Source of the DNA: an uncultured Saprospiraceae bacterium | GTDB lineage: Bacteria > Bacteroidota > Bacteroidia > Chitinophagales > Saprospiraceae | DNA length: 64,000 bases | Direction of reading: 5' to 3' | Assembly (NCBI GenBank): GCA_938015595.1 | Contig: CALLPI010000002.1 | Location: 124,001 to 188,000 of the forward strand | Part shown: positions 1 through 9,587 of the stretch, piece after piece | How positions within the stretch are numbered: the stretch's first letter is position 1 | Layout: every line of letters begins with the position of its first letter | Notes under the pieces: model-generated | What the model was told of the DNA's origin: nothing | The model's input: the letters and a program-made list of their open reading frames with translations, nothing else | The model's database searches: none | Program-made: the position numbers and the translations under genes

Positions 1-230
1 TCGAACGATCGGCAAACATAGCACTTGGCCATTTGTGTACAAAAAACACCCCCTGATGTGGCCCAATAACGTACTTCTGGCACGATTATGGCACTGTTTT
101 TACAGGCGTAAGGGCTCCTAACTGAACTTTTTAAGGGCTGGTGGCATCTATTTATGCTTAATTTGCGTTTAGATCAATGCACCTGTAGTAAGGCAGGCAT
201 GCGAGGCAAAAAATACCAACCATCATCAAA

Positions 231-238
231 TATCTTTG
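231..238 (+). promoter_or_regulatory. Possible -7 promoter element for prc
   Basis: TATCTTTG matches the Bacteroidota -7 consensus TAnnTTTG and ends 6 nt before the chosen ATG. No TTG -33 box is visible 19-21 bp upstream, so this is weak. If used, the mRNA would be nearly leaderless, or the start would be the second ATG at 263. Nothing else was recognised in bases 1-230. Confidence 0.35.
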
Positions 239-244
239 ACAGCC

Positions 245-2413
245 ATGAGGCGAAATCACATCATGCTTTCCATTGCAGCCGTAGCCATAGTAGTCGTAGC
301 TGCCTTCATACCCAAAGCCGCTGTACAAACTGAAAAAGACGGCCTGCTCATCCGCTCTGTTCTCTCCCATCTGGAGCAACTCCACTACCAACCGAAAACG
401 CTCAATGACGACTTCTCTCAGAAGTTGTACGACTTATACCTGGAGCGCATAGATGGTAATAAGCGCTTCCTGCTTCAACAAGATATAAATCGTCTGGCGC
501 CCTATCGCACCCAACTGGACGACCAAATCCGCGCTGGCAATGTCGCCTTCTTCGACCTCTCGATAGAAATTCTGGATGCAAGCATCAAACGCGCTGCTGG
601 ATTTTACAAAGAAATCCTGGCTAAGCCTTTCAACTTCAGCACTAGCAGTATAGAGCTGGCCGCAAAAGAAAAACCCACTGGAACTAGCGGCACGCGCTTC
701 TCCATAGCAGAAAGCGAAACCATTGAACTCGACGGCAAAAAACGCACTTGGGCCACCAGCGAAGACGAACTCTATGACTACTGGCGCAAATATTTGCGCT
801 ATGAAGTCATGACCCGTGTAGCCGACAAACTAGACCAACAGGAAAAGCCTGATTTTGACGGCGAGAAACTCTCTATGGAAGCCATTGAAGAAGCCGCCCG
901 CGCCGAAACGCTCAAAAGCATGAATCAGTGGTTTGAGCGCATGGCCAAAGTGAAGCGTGCCGACCGCTACAGCCATTTCCTCAACACCATCACCAACCTG
1001 TTTGATCCCCACTCCGACTACCTGGCACCCATTGACAAGCAGAACTTCAACATCCGCTTCTCTGGGCGCCTGGAAGGCATTGGTGCCCGCCTGCAAACTG
1101 ATGGCGACTTTACCAAAGTGGTAGAGGTGGTAGTAGGCGGCCCCGCCTGGAAACAAAAAGAACTCGAAGAAGGAGATATCATCATGAAGGTGGCTCAAGG
1201 CAACAAAGAACCCGTGGACGTCAATGGCATGGATATCAATGAGGTTGTCTCCATGGTGCGTGGCGAGAAGGGTACTGAGGTGCGCCTCACCGTGAAAAAG
1301 AAAGATGGCTCCGTTAAAGTCATTCCAATCATACGCGACGTAGTCATCCTGGAAGAAGGCTTTGCCAAGTCGCTCATCCTGGATGGCATAGCCCCTGGCG
1401 AGCGCATCGGCTACCTGTACCTGCCGCGCTTCTACGCCGATTTTGAAAACCGCGATGGCCGTTTCTGTGCTACCGACGTAGCTATTGAACTGGACAAGCT
1501 CAAAGCTGAAGGCGTACAAGCCATCATCCTAGACCTACGCAACAACGGCGGCGGCTCCCTGCGCGATGTGGTCAAAATGACTGGCTACTTTATTGAAAAA
1601 GGCCCTATTGTGCAGGTCAAGTCCAAGGCTTCGGCGCCCGAAATCCTCTCCGATACTGATGGCCGCGTGCAGTACGACGGCCCGCTGGTAGTTATGGTCA
1701 ACTCCATGAGTGCCTCCGCTTCCGAAATCTTGGCTGCTGCTTTGCAAGATTACGGCCGCGCCGTCATTGTGGGCAGCAAGTCCACTTTTGGAAAGGGTAC
1801 CGTACAACGCTTCTACAACCTCGACCAGTCGGTCAATGGCTTCAACGAAATGAAACCGCTGGGCGAAGTAAAAATTACCACTCAGAAGTTTTATCGCATC
1901 AACGGCGGCTCCACGCAGTTGCGCGGCGTCACGCCCGATATCATCCTGCCCGACGCCTACCACTACACCAAGGTGGGCGAAAAAGAAGAAGACTATCCCA
2001 TGGAGTGGTCGGAGATTCCGGCAGTATCCTATCAGCAAAAGGTGTACACCCTGAATAAGATGCGCGAAATAAAAGCGCGCAGTATGGCCCGCACCGAAAA
2101 GAGCCAGATGTTTGCCGAGATTTATCGCAACGCCCGCCGCTTTGAGCAACAGCGCGAACAAAGCCGCTATCCCTTGCAGTTGGAGGCCTATCGCGCTTTG
2201 ATGAAAGAGCGCGAAACCGCCTCGGAAAGCTTTGACAATCTTTTTAAAACCGTAATCAATAAAGGCGTCTATAACCTCAAAGCTGACCTGCCCAGCATGG
2301 AAGGCGATGACTCCAAGAAGGCCCGCAACGAGGATTTCATTTCCAGCGTGTCTAAGGACGTCTACATCAACGAGGTGATGCACATCATCCACGACATGCT
2401 CACTATCAAGTAA
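245..2413 (+). CDS. prc: Carboxy-terminal processing (tail-specific) protease, S41 family
   Basis: This is a periplasmic serine protease that degrades or trims proteins from their C-terminus. With the ATG at 245 it has 722 residues and a hydrophobic signal/anchor at residues 7-24. The order is a tail-specific-protease N-terminal domain (about 40-250), a PDZ domain (about 275-362), the catalytic core and a helical C-terminal domain. The catalytic serine should be S491 in SMSASASEI and the general-base lysine K517 in STFGKGTVQ, aligned by the family's S/K spacing. Length fits Prc (about 680-720), longer than CtpA. An in-frame TTG at 236 and an ATG at 263 are alternative starts. It stands upstream of purQ with its own possible promoter. 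Identification is firm; substrates are unknown. Confidence 0.95.
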   Translation: MRRNHIMLSIAAVAIVVVAAFIPKAAVQTEKDGLLIRSVLSHLEQLHYQPKTLNDDFSQKLYDLYLERIDGNKRFLLQQDINRLAPYRTQLDDQIRAGNVAFFDLSIEILDASIKRAAGFYKEILAKPFNFSTSSIELAAKEKPTGTSGTRFSIAESETIELDGKKRTWATSEDELYDYWRKYLRYEVMTRVADKLDQQEKPDFDGEKLSMEAIEEAARAETLKSMNQWFERMAKVKRADRYSHFLNTITNLFDPHSDYLAPIDKQNFNIRFSGRLEGIGARLQTDGDFTKVVEVVVGGPAWKQKELEEGDIIMKVAQGNKEPVDVNGMDINEVVSMVRGEKGTEVRLTVKKKDGSVKVIPIIRDVVILEEGFAKSLILDGIAPGERIGYLYLPRFYADFENRDGRFCATDVAIELDKLKAEGVQAIILDLRNNGGGSLRDVVKMTGYFIEKGPIVQVKSKASAPEILSDTDGRVQYDGPLVVMVNSMSASASEILAAALQDYGRAVIVGSKSTFGKGTVQRFYNLDQSVNGFNEMKPLGEVKITTQKFYRINGGSTQLRGVTPDIILPDAYHYTKVGEKEEDYPMEWSEIPAVSYQQKVYTLNKMREIKARSMARTEKSQMFAEIYRNARRFEQQREQSRYPLQLEAYRALMKERETASESFDNLFKTVINKGVYNLKADLPSMEGDDSKKARNEDFISSVSKDVYINEVMHIIHDMLTIK

Positions 2414-2417
2414 TAAC

Positions 2418-2425
2418 TATCTTTG
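2418..2425 (+). promoter_or_regulatory. -7 promoter element for purQ
   Basis: TATCTTTG lies 29 nt before the purQ ATG in the 41-bp gap after prc. It matches TAnnTTTG, but no clear TTG is seen 19-21 bp upstream because that stretch is inside the prc coding end. It would give purQ a start independent of prc. Confidence 0.5.
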
Positions 2426-2454
2426 CGCCCGCACACTCAAAGAATTGCTGAACT

Positions 2455-3168
2455 ATGAAATTTGGCGTAGTGGTTTTTCCAGGCTCCAATTGCGACGACG
2501 ACATGATGTATGTGTTGGGCGAAGTTATGGGGCAGGAGGTGGTCAAAATATGGCACAAAGATTATAGCCTCGATCATTTTGACGTTGGCGATTGCATCAT
2601 ACTGCCTGGCGGCTTTTCCTATGGCGACTACCTGCGCGCCGGCGCCATTGCTCGCTTTGCACACATCATGCCGGCAGTCATGGACTTTGCCCGCAGCGGT
2701 GGCTACGTGTGGGGCATTTGCAATGGCTTCCAAATACTTTGCGAGGCTGGTCTGCTGCCGGGGGTACTCTTGCGCAACAGCAACCAGCAGTTCATCTGCA
2801 AAAATACCTGGCTGCGCGTAGAGACAACTCAATCGCCTATCACAGCTTCGCTTATGCCAGGTCAGGTACTGCGCATTCCCATAGCCCATGCCGAAGGACG
2901 CTACCATGCCGACGAAGCTACGCTGCAAACCCTGGCCGACAACGACCAGATACTTTTCAAATACTGCACGCCGGACGGACAACTCAGCGATGAGGCCAAC
3001 CCCAACGGCGCTGCCATGCACATTGCCGGCATTTGCAACAGTACGCGCAACGTATTTGGCATGATGCCTCACCCAGAACGCGCCTCCGAGGAAGCACTGG
3101 GCAATACAGACGGGCGCGGCTTGTTTGAGTCCCTGCTGGCTTGCGTTGCTCATGAGGCAACAGTATAA
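2455..3168 (+). CDS. purQ: Phosphoribosylformylglycinamidine synthase subunit PurQ (glutaminase)
   Basis: PurQ is the glutamine amidotransferase subunit of FGAM synthase, step 4 of purine synthesis, and passes ammonia to PurL. Its 237 residues match free-standing PurQ. The opening GSNCDDD, the [16 protein letters not shown] loop, the nucleophile Cys in [10 protein letters not shown] and the His/Glu of MMPHPERA are all present. A separate PurQ implies the small PurL plus PurS system rather than the large fused PurL of many Bacteroidota; neither purL nor purS is in this window. The gene is followed after 10 bp by a sulfatase, probably co-transcribed but with no obvious functional link. Confidence 0.96.
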   Translation: MKFGVVVFPGSNCDDDMMYVLGEVMGQEVVKIWHKDYSLDHFDVGDCIILPGGFSYGDYLRAGAIARFAHIMPAVMDFARSGGYVWGICNGFQILCEAGLLPGVLLRNSNQQFICKNTWLRVETTQSPITASLMPGQVLRIPIAHAEGRYHADEATLQTLADNDQILFKYCTPDGQLSDEANPNGAAMHIAGICNSTRNVFGMMPHPERASEEALGNTDGRGLFESLLACVAHEATV

Positions 3169-3178
3169 TGACAGCAGT

Positions 3179-4717
3179 ATGGGTTGGCTCAAGTGCTTGG
3201 CAGTAGGGTGTGCAATGGTGGGGGGGTGGTGGCCCGGCATGACCCAGCAGGCCGCTCTTGTGCCTGCCGGCCAGCGCCCCAACATAATCCTCATTATAGC
3301 CGATGACCTGGGTAAGTACGACCTCTCCGTGTATGGCGGGCAATTGGTACAGACGCCTCATATAGACAATCTGGCGCGCAGTGGTGCATACTTTGAACAA
3401 GGCTACGCTACCGCTGGCATCTGTAGCCCGTCACGTATGGCCTTACTCAGCGGGCAGTACCAGCAGCGCTATGGCTATGACTTTCAGCCGCACCAGCGCT
3501 ACCCCCGCAATGGTCTGCAACGCTGGATAGCTCGACACCTCATGGCACCCGACGGCTGGATGCCGGAGCAGCACAAGGCGCCTGTGCCCACCAAAGCCCA
3601 AGCCCGCCAGCACGGCCTGCCTACCGAGGCCTTCACCCTGGCCGAGCGTTTGCAGATGCAGGGCTATCGCACTGGCTTGTTTGGCAAGTGGCACTTGGGC
3701 TATTCGCCCCAGCATCATCCTCAACAGCACGGCTTCGATGTTTTCTATGGTTTCTTGGAGGCATACTCCATGTATGTGCCGCGCCGAAATGACCCTCGCG
3801 TAGTGAATGCTAAGGCCGGCATCTTCGCCGATAAAATACAGTGGAAAAAGCGTAGAGGCCCCAGGCGCATCCTGCGAGGCTATATCCCCATCAAAGAGAA
3901 TCGCTACCTGACCGACGCCATTGCAGAAGAGGGCTTGGCGTTCATACAACAGACTTCAGCGAGTAGCCCTTTTCTGGCAATATTCAGTTTTAGCGCGCCG
4001 CATGCGCCCTGGCAGGCGCCCCGCCACTTGTATGACCAGCTGAACCACATCCAAGACCACCACCAGCGCGTGTATGCTGCCATGATCCTTGCTCTGGATG
4101 AAGCAGTAGGGCGCATTATTAGCCATTTGAAAGCCAATGGCATAGAAGAACGCACCCTTGTACTATTCACCAGCGACAACGGCACGGCCACCTACACCGG
4201 TCACCTGAGCGCTGCCCCACTCAAAGGCGGCAAGCTGAGTATGTTTGAAGGTGGTATTGCCGTGCCCATCATAGCTTACTGGCCGGGGTATATTACACCT
4301 GGCCAAAAGTTGGAGCGCATCAGTAGCCACCTGGATTTGAGCGCTACCATCGTAGCTGCTGCTGGTACCGATACTACCGACCGCCTGGACGGGCAAAATC
4401 TGCTGCCCATGCTGGTCAACAAGGCACAGCCCCTACCCTCCCAAACACTCTTCTGGCGCTCCGGGTATAACCAGGCCATCCGCCAGGGCGAATACAAAGC
4501 AGTGCTGGATGAATCCACCAACGCCATCTTTTTGTACAATCTTGCCCATGACCCTGGCGAGCAAATAGATTTATACCCCTCCGCCTCGCCCCAACTCAGA
4601 GACGCCCTGCTGGATGAACTCCAGCGCTGGAAGGCGCAGTTACCTCCTCCTGCCTGGCCCCACGTGATCAATTATCGTATGGAGGCGCATGGCCGTATCA
4701 TTTTCTTTGGCACTTAG
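3179..4717 (+). CDS. Sulfatase (Cys-type arylsulfatase family), exported
   Basis: This is a sulfate-ester hydrolase of the alkaline-phosphatase superfamily. The ATG at 3179 gives 512 residues and a signal peptide (MGWLKCLAVGCAMVGGWW...); in-frame starts at 3125 (TTG) and 3152 (ATG) would overlap purQ and spoil it. The formylglycine motif is C82-S-P-S-R, so the active-site Cys must be converted to formylglycine. The metal pair D42-D43, the FGKWHLG Lys/His, the SDNG Asp/Asn and the PLKGGK Lys are all present, so it should be active. No maturase (FGE or anSME) is encoded here. The substrate cannot be told from sequence; carbohydrate sulfates are likely. It is probably in one transcript with purQ. 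Confidence 0.9.
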   Translation: MGWLKCLAVGCAMVGGWWPGMTQQAALVPAGQRPNIILIIADDLGKYDLSVYGGQLVQTPHIDNLARSGAYFEQGYATAGICSPSRMALLSGQYQQRYGYDFQPHQRYPRNGLQRWIARHLMAPDGWMPEQHKAPVPTKAQARQHGLPTEAFTLAERLQMQGYRTGLFGKWHLGYSPQHHPQQHGFDVFYGFLEAYSMYVPRRNDPRVVNAKAGIFADKIQWKKRRGPRRILRGYIPIKENRYLTDAIAEEGLAFIQQTSASSPFLAIFSFSAPHAPWQAPRHLYDQLNHIQDHHQRVYAAMILALDEAVGRIISHLKANGIEERTLVLFTSDNGTATYTGHLSAAPLKGGKLSMFEGGIAVPIIAYWPGYITPGQKLERISSHLDLSATIVAAAGTDTTDRLDGQNLLPMLVNKAQPLPSQTLFWRSGYNQAIRQGEYKAVLDESTNAIFLYNLAHDPGEQIDLYPSASPQLRDALLDELQRWKAQLPPPAWPHVINYRMEAHGRIIFFGT

Positions 4718-4753
4718 CGGGCTTGTTATTTGTAAACTTATGCTGCAAAACGC

Positions 4754-5686
4754 ATGACTGCCCGTCAAATATTCAGCCTTGGTATCCGGCACATGCTGGT
4801 GGCTGTGTTGAGTTTTTCCACCATGAACTTACTGGTCAAACTCATGCCTCACATTCCGCCCATGGAGTTGGTGTTTTTTCGCTGCTCCATTTCGCTGCTG
4901 ATATGCCTTTACCTGCTACATAGAGCAGGAGTAAGCTGGCTGGGCGAAAACCGGCCGCTGCTATTTTTCAGGGGCATTTGTGGCACTGCAGCACTGCTGC
5001 TGTTTTTCATCACCCTAAAGAAGATACCCTTTGCTGGGGCAGTGACACTGGCCTACACCTCCCCTGTATTTTCAGCCATGCTGGGTGCGTGGTTGCTCAA
5101 AGAGCGCCTCAGTGCAGCACAGTGGGGGTTCATCACCCTGTCGTTGGCAGGTGTGGCGGCACTCAAGGGCTTTGACGCGCGCATACCGGTAGGATACCTG
5201 CTGCTAGGGCTGGGGTCGGCAGTATTTTCGGCGCTGGCTTACATGTTGGTACGCCGGCTCAAAGGCCGCGAGCATCCTGTGGTGGTAGTACTGCACTTTC
5301 AGCTGGTGGGTACGGTAGCAGGTGGGGTGGTATCTGCATTTGACTTTCAGACGCCCCAGCCCTGGGACTGGCCCATGCTGCTGGGCGTAGGGCTACTGAC
5401 CCAACTAGGGCAACTGCACCTAACCAAAGCACTACAAACCGAAAAACTGGGTACTGCCTCCAGTATGAATTTCCTGGGCGTGCTGTACGCAGCGCTGTGG
5501 GGTGTTTTGCTATTCCAGGAGCGCATCACCCTGGCCAATATCGCAGCCATGGCACTCATTGCCACTGGCGTGGTGGGCAATGTAATAGCTGGCAAGCGGG
5601 CAGAAGTTATTGCTTCGGCGCACGTGGTGAGGCCGTACAGCGAAGGAGAGGGAGATGAGGCGTGTCCTCGCGGCAGCACGCACTGA
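4754..5686 (+). CDS. EamA/DMT-family transporter
   Basis: This is an inner-membrane drug/metabolite-superfamily transporter of 310 residues. Two EamA repeats of about five hydrophobic helices each are visible (about 8-140 and 148-285), the usual 10-TM layout. The repeat signature G-x-x-L-L-x-E-R appears as AWLLKERLSAAQW, and the second repeat has LLFQERITLANI. The cargo is not predictable. The gene starts 36 bp after the sulfatase. The C-terminal 25 residues are polar and probably cytoplasmic. Family certain, function open. Confidence 0.88.
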   Translation: MTARQIFSLGIRHMLVAVLSFSTMNLLVKLMPHIPPMELVFFRCSISLLICLYLLHRAGVSWLGENRPLLFFRGICGTAALLLFFITLKKIPFAGAVTLAYTSPVFSAMLGAWLLKERLSAAQWGFITLSLAGVAALKGFDARIPVGYLLLGLGSAVFSALAYMLVRRLKGREHPVVVVLHFQLVGTVAGGVVSAFDFQTPQPWDWPMLLGVGLLTQLGQLHLTKALQTEKLGTASSMNFLGVLYAALWGVLLFQERITLANIAAMALIATGVVGNVIAGKRAEVIASAHVVRPYSEGEGDEACPRGSTH

Positions 5687-6005
5687 TAGTTGAGTACTGG
5701 CTTGGCATGATGCATCAATTGCGCTCCTACTTTATGGCCAGTTTCAGCAGCGCCATCGCCATAAATGTGGCCCGCATCTAGTATTTTGCCTAATGCTGCT
5801 GTATCTACCAAAAACAGGACAAGCCTAACCGACTTTGCCCCTGCTCTTGGATAAATATGGTATCTATCGAATGGAACGCAAGCTATGAACTACGACCATG
5901 CTGTAGTACAGAACCTGCCACTGCTCAAAAGCAACCGAAGGTTACTACTCCACAACACTCTTTTTTCCGTACCTTTAGCGCATCAAAAAACGCGCAAGCG
6001 CACGC
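5687..6005. other. Intergenic region, no supported gene
   Basis: This is a 319-bp gap between two plus-strand genes. On the minus strand an open frame runs from about 5889 into the EamA gene, with a TTG start at 5811. Its first 40 residues look mildly protein-like, but it then becomes a plain shadow of EamA, so it is not called. TACCTTTA near 5970 resembles a -7 element with the last base changed and could serve the phosphatase gene. Confidence 0.4.
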
Positions 6006-7256
6006 ATGGCCAATTTTTCCGATATCAAGAAAGGCCTCTCCAGTATCGAAGCCCTGGAGCGCGAGCTGAATCTCAAGCAATTGCAGATCAACCGCTTGCT
6101 AGGCATTACTCAGGCCATCAACAACAACATGCCTGCCGATGGACTTTACGATATGTACAAGTCCTTCCTCGGTTGGGAGTTGGGCGTCAAAAAAATGGCG
6201 CTCTTTGTGCGCGAAGATGATGAAGGCTGGCGCTGTGCTGGCTCAATTGGCATTAAGGATGAACTGCTGCAACTGGACATCGGCCCCCTGCTGCCTCAAT
6301 ACACCCGCCTCAAGAGTGTGGAAGGTGCCGAACACCCTTTGTTGAAGGAGTTCGACATCGTGATACCCGTGCAGCACAAAGACCGCGCCATTGCCTATGT
6401 GTTCATCGGCGGCTTCCGTGAAGAAGACGACATGTACGGCAAGGTACAGTTCATCACGGCCATCACCAACGTCATTGCCGTAGCCATTGAAAACAAACGC
6501 CTCTTCAAACGCCAACTTGAACAGGAACGCCTCAAGCGTGAAGTAGAACTGGCGGGTGAAATGCAGCGCATGCTCATTCCTAAAGGGCTACCCCAAAATG
6601 CCCACTACGACCTGGCTGGTGTATATCGGCCTCAAATCGGCGTAGGCGGCGACTACTTCGACTACATGGAGTTTGACGACGGCAAGCTCGTCTTCTGTAT
6701 TGGCGACATCAGCGGCAAGGGCGTAGCCGCCGCCTTGCTTATGGCCAACTTCCAGGCTAACTTCCATACCCTTATTGCCAAGCGCGAAGCTCTCGACGAC
6801 TTCATCCACGACCTTAACCGAACGGTAAACCGCGTGACCGATGGCGATAAATTCATCACCTTTTTCATTGCAGAATACGACCCCGCCACCCGCACGCTAC
6901 AGTATGTCAATGCCGGTCACAACCCACCCCTGCTCGTTTCTGACGATCAGTGCCTTCTCCTCAACAAAGGCTGCACCATCCTTGGATCTTTCAAAACCCT
7001 TCCTCAGGTAGAAATCGGCCGCGTACATATTGACGGCCATGCCTCTATATTTGCTTATACTGATGGCTTGACCGATATTAAAGACCCCTCTGGCCGCTTC
7101 CTCGACGAGCAAATGCTACACCTGTACGTACGCGAAAACTATCTCAAACTGCCCGTGGAGTTTAACCTCGGCCTTGTGGAGCAAATTGAGCGCTTCAAAG
7201 GCAGTCAGAACTACCCCGATGATTTCACCATACTCACGTGCAGGATTTTTGGGTAA
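6006..7256 (+). CDS. SpoIIE/RsbU-type PP2C serine phosphatase with N-terminal sensor domain
   Basis: This is a cytoplasmic signalling phosphatase of 416 residues. Residues 10-40 form a short coiled coil and about 40-170 look like a GAF-type sensor. A connecting helix (about 165-190, LKREVELAGEMQRMLIP) leads into a PP2C domain with the metal-binding motifs GGDYFDY, IGDISGKGVAAALLM and YTDGLTD. Such proteins usually dephosphorylate an anti-sigma-factor antagonist in a partner-switch; no anti-sigma antagonist or HPK-type kinase is next to it. The ligand is unknown. The metal Asp residues are intact, so activity is expected. Confidence 0.88.
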   Translation: MANFSDIKKGLSSIEALERELNLKQLQINRLLGITQAINNNMPADGLYDMYKSFLGWELGVKKMALFVREDDEGWRCAGSIGIKDELLQLDIGPLLPQYTRLKSVEGAEHPLLKEFDIVIPVQHKDRAIAYVFIGGFREEDDMYGKVQFITAITNVIAVAIENKRLFKRQLEQERLKREVELAGEMQRMLIPKGLPQNAHYDLAGVYRPQIGVGGDYFDYMEFDDGKLVFCIGDISGKGVAAALLMANFQANFHTLIAKREALDDFIHDLNRTVNRVTDGDKFITFFIAEYDPATRTLQYVNAGHNPPLLVSDDQCLLLNKGCTILGSFKTLPQVEIGRVHIDGHASIFAYTDGLTDIKDPSGRFLDEQMLHLYVRENYLKLPVEFNLGLVEQIERFKGSQNYPDDFTILTCRIFG

Positions 7257-7377
7257 ACAGTTTCCGTGTGTTCCGCAGCCAGCAGTCCGTACCAATGCCA
7301 AAGACTACGTACCTGGCTTTGAACCATTCTTTCCTGCCAGCGTTTTTGCTGTCATTAAACTTAATTTTCAAAATACT

Positions 7378-7848
7378 ATGGCAAACATCAAGCTACAACC
7401 CGGCGATAAAGCACCTGACTTCACTGGCACAGACGAAAACGGCAAGCACATTTCCCTGGCCGACTACAAAGGCAAGAAACTCATTCTCTTCTTTTATCCT
7501 AAAGATAACACGCCCGGCTGCACCGCCGAAGCCTGCAACCTGCGCGACAACTACCAGCTGCTCAAAGAAAAAGGCTTTGAGTTGCTAGGGGTAAGCCCTG
7601 ACAGCGCCGACTCTCACCAAAAGTTCAAGGAAAAATTTAACCTCCCCTTTCCCTTGCTGGCCGATACCGATAAGGCTGTACTCAAGGCCTATGGTGCCTG
7701 GGGGCCAAAGTCCATGTACGGCAAAATCTTTGATGGTGTAAACCGCAGCACCTTCGTCATTGACGAAAACGGTATCATCGCTCAGATATTCGCCAAAGTA
7801 AAAACCAGCGACCATGCCGAGCAGATATTGAAGGCAATGGGGGCGTAG
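7378..7848 (+). CDS. bcp: Thioredoxin-dependent thiol peroxidase (BCP/PrxQ)
   Basis: This is an atypical 2-Cys peroxiredoxin that reduces hydrogen and organic peroxides using thioredoxin. The ATG at 7378 gives 156 residues, the normal BCP length; a longer frame reaching back to 7174 has no merit. The peroxidatic Cys is C48 in TPGCTAEAC and the resolving Cys is C53, the five-residue spacing of the helix-2 type PrxQ. It follows the phosphatase by 121 bp. It is cytoplasmic, with no signal peptide. Confidence 0.95.
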   Translation: MANIKLQPGDKAPDFTGTDENGKHISLADYKGKKLILFFYPKDNTPGCTAEACNLRDNYQLLKEKGFELLGVSPDSADSHQKFKEKFNLPFPLLADTDKAVLKAYGAWGPKSMYGKIFDGVNRSTFVIDENGIIAQIFAKVKTSDHAEQILKAMGA

Positions 7849-7911
7849 CTGAAAACTCGAACAAGCGATAGCCCTGTTCAAAGCCGGCTTTTGGCATGAC
7901 AGCAATCAGAA

Positions 7912-9411
7912 TCACCGCTCATACTTGGCAGCCTTACCAGTAGCCGAAGTGCGCAGGATGAAAGCGCGCAGATCGTCATTGGCCTGCTTGAGGTCGTCGC
8001 GGCGCAGGTACATCATGTGGCCGCTGCGATAGCCTTTGAAACTAAAGCGCTCGCGCATGCGTCCGCTGGGGTCTATCTGCCACATGGTGTACTTGGCGTT
8101 GAAGTAGGTAGTAGCGCCATCGTAATAGCCCGACTGGAACATGACGTGCAAGTAAGGATTCTGAGCCATGGCCTGGCGGAGGTTGTCGCGTGTATTATCG
8201 TTGCTATTGTCCCAGGGTTGTACAGGACCAAACATGTAATATTTCATGTCGGTCTTGAACTTGAGTACTTCTTGCATGTAGTAGTTGATGGCCGGGGTGA
8301 AGGAGTGCAGCCAGGAGGTGAGTTCGGCGGCGTAGTCGGGGGCTTCACCAGCCAGTTGACGGTCCAGGCCGAGATAGCGAGAGTCAAGCCGGCCCACATT
8401 GTAGCCGCCCTTGTCGCGCAAAAGGGCTTTCCAAAAGTACCGGGTAGGTATGGCCAGATTATGATCGAGGATTTCCTTTTCGGAGAGCCCAGAGTAGTAA
8501 GCCATCTTTTGGGCTACAGCGCGCTTTTCGGCGTCGGGCAGGAAGCCACCTTTGGCCAGCGCCGGTATCAGGGTGTAGATGGTAAAGTCTTCAGCTTCGG
8601 GTAGTATTTCCAAGAGGTCTTTTTGTTGAAGAGCCGAAGGCAATACCTTGTGATACCAAGCCGTGGCAGTGTAGTAGGGCAGGTTGAGCGCAGCAGATAC
8701 AGGGCCATCTTCGCGGATGACCTTGTAGTCGGCAGGCGATACGAGAATAACGCCATTGAGGTACATCCACTGGCGGTTTTGGAGCTCGAGGGCCAACCCC
8801 GACACGCGCGTGCCACCGTAGCTCTCGCCGATGAGGTACTTGGGCGAGCGCCAGCGGTTGTGCCGAGTCACAAAGGTATTGAGCCAGTCGGCCAGGTAGG
8901 CAATGTCGGCATTGATACCAAAGAACTTGCTGCGGTCCACCTCTTTACCGGCCGGAGGTATGGTGCGCGAGTAGCCGGTGTTGGCAGGATTGACAAATAC
9001 GATGTCGGCTACATCTAGTATGGAATAGGGGTTTTCTCGAATGCCATAGGGTTGTACGGGGTAACCTTCGTCGTCAATGTTGAGCAAACGGGGGCCGGTG
9101 TAGGCTAGTTGCATCCATACCGAAGCAGAGCCAGGGCCGCCGTTGAAGGAAATGAGGAGGGGGCGCTCTTCGCTATTTTTGGCGTTGGTGCGCTGGTAGT
9201 AGGTGTAGTGTAGCGCGGCGATGGGCTGGCCCTGTTCGTCCCATACGGGCTGCGTGCCAGTGATGGCTGTGTAATCCACCAGAGCGCCGTTGATGGTCAC
9301 AGTGTGGCGGGTGGTCACCATGGTATCTACAGGGATCTTTCGCATCTGAGCATTCAGCCCTGCTGTAGTCATTCCCGAGATCAAAACACTAATGATTAAA
9401 TATTTATGCAT
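7912..9411 (-). CDS. Peptidase S10 (serine carboxypeptidase-like), exported
   Basis: This 499-residue alpha/beta-hydrolase-fold protein belongs to the S10 family, which removes C-terminal residues at acid pH in eukaryotes; bacterial members are little studied. A signal peptide ends near NAQ (residues 1-21). Family marks are NGGPGS (oxyanion region, about 90-95), the nucleophile S187 in GESYGG, an Asp in SGYYDGAT and a His in YRSGHMMYL near the C-terminus. All three triad residues are present. It converges on bcp (63 bp between stops) and lies downstream of the phosphohexomutase on the same strand, separated by 176 bp. Confidence 0.9.
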   Translation of the reverse strand: MHKYLIISVLISGMTTAGLNAQMRKIPVDTMVTTRHTVTINGALVDYTAITGTQPVWDEQGQPIAALHYTYYQRTNAKNSEERPLLISFNGGPGSASVWMQLAYTGPRLLNIDDEGYPVQPYGIRENPYSILDVADIVFVNPANTGYSRTIPPAGKEVDRSKFFGINADIAYLADWLNTFVTRHNRWRSPKYLIGESYGGTRVSGLALELQNRQWMYLNGVILVSPADYKVIREDGPVSAALNLPYYTATAWYHKVLPSALQQKDLLEILPEAEDFTIYTLIPALAKGGFLPDAEKRAVAQKMAYYSGLSEKEILDHNLAIPTRYFWKALLRDKGGYNVGRLDSRYLGLDRQLAGEAPDYAAELTSWLHSFTPAINYYMQEVLKFKTDMKYYMFGPVQPWDNSNDNTRDNLRQAMAQNPYLHVMFQSGYYDGATTYFNAKYTMWQIDPSGRMRERFSFKGYRSGHMMYLRRDDLKQANDDLRAFILRTSATGKAAKYER

Positions 9412-9587
9412 GGTTATTGGTTTGAAATAGAAGATGCAAGCGCGAAAGGTTCTTTTGTAAAGGCAACAAGGCGATTCGACGAGGTTGTGCTGGCGTCGGT
9501 TCCTGCAAAGGAGTGAGTGGGTGGCCGCAGAAGTGTGCTGCCACTGGTAGCCCTATGCTCTATAACTAATAGGCACTGCCCACTACC

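Noticed and set aside
1535-2392. 285-residue antisense ORF within prc
   Set aside because: It mirrors the codon structure of the well-supported prc frame and has no recognisable domain.
2437-3294. 285-residue ORF antisense to purQ
   Set aside because: PurQ on the plus strand has all active-site motifs; the antisense frame has none.
5689-5889. Minus-strand open frame with some protein-like composition after EamA
   Set aside because: No start with a promoter, no recognised family, and it continues as antisense of EamA; too weak to call.
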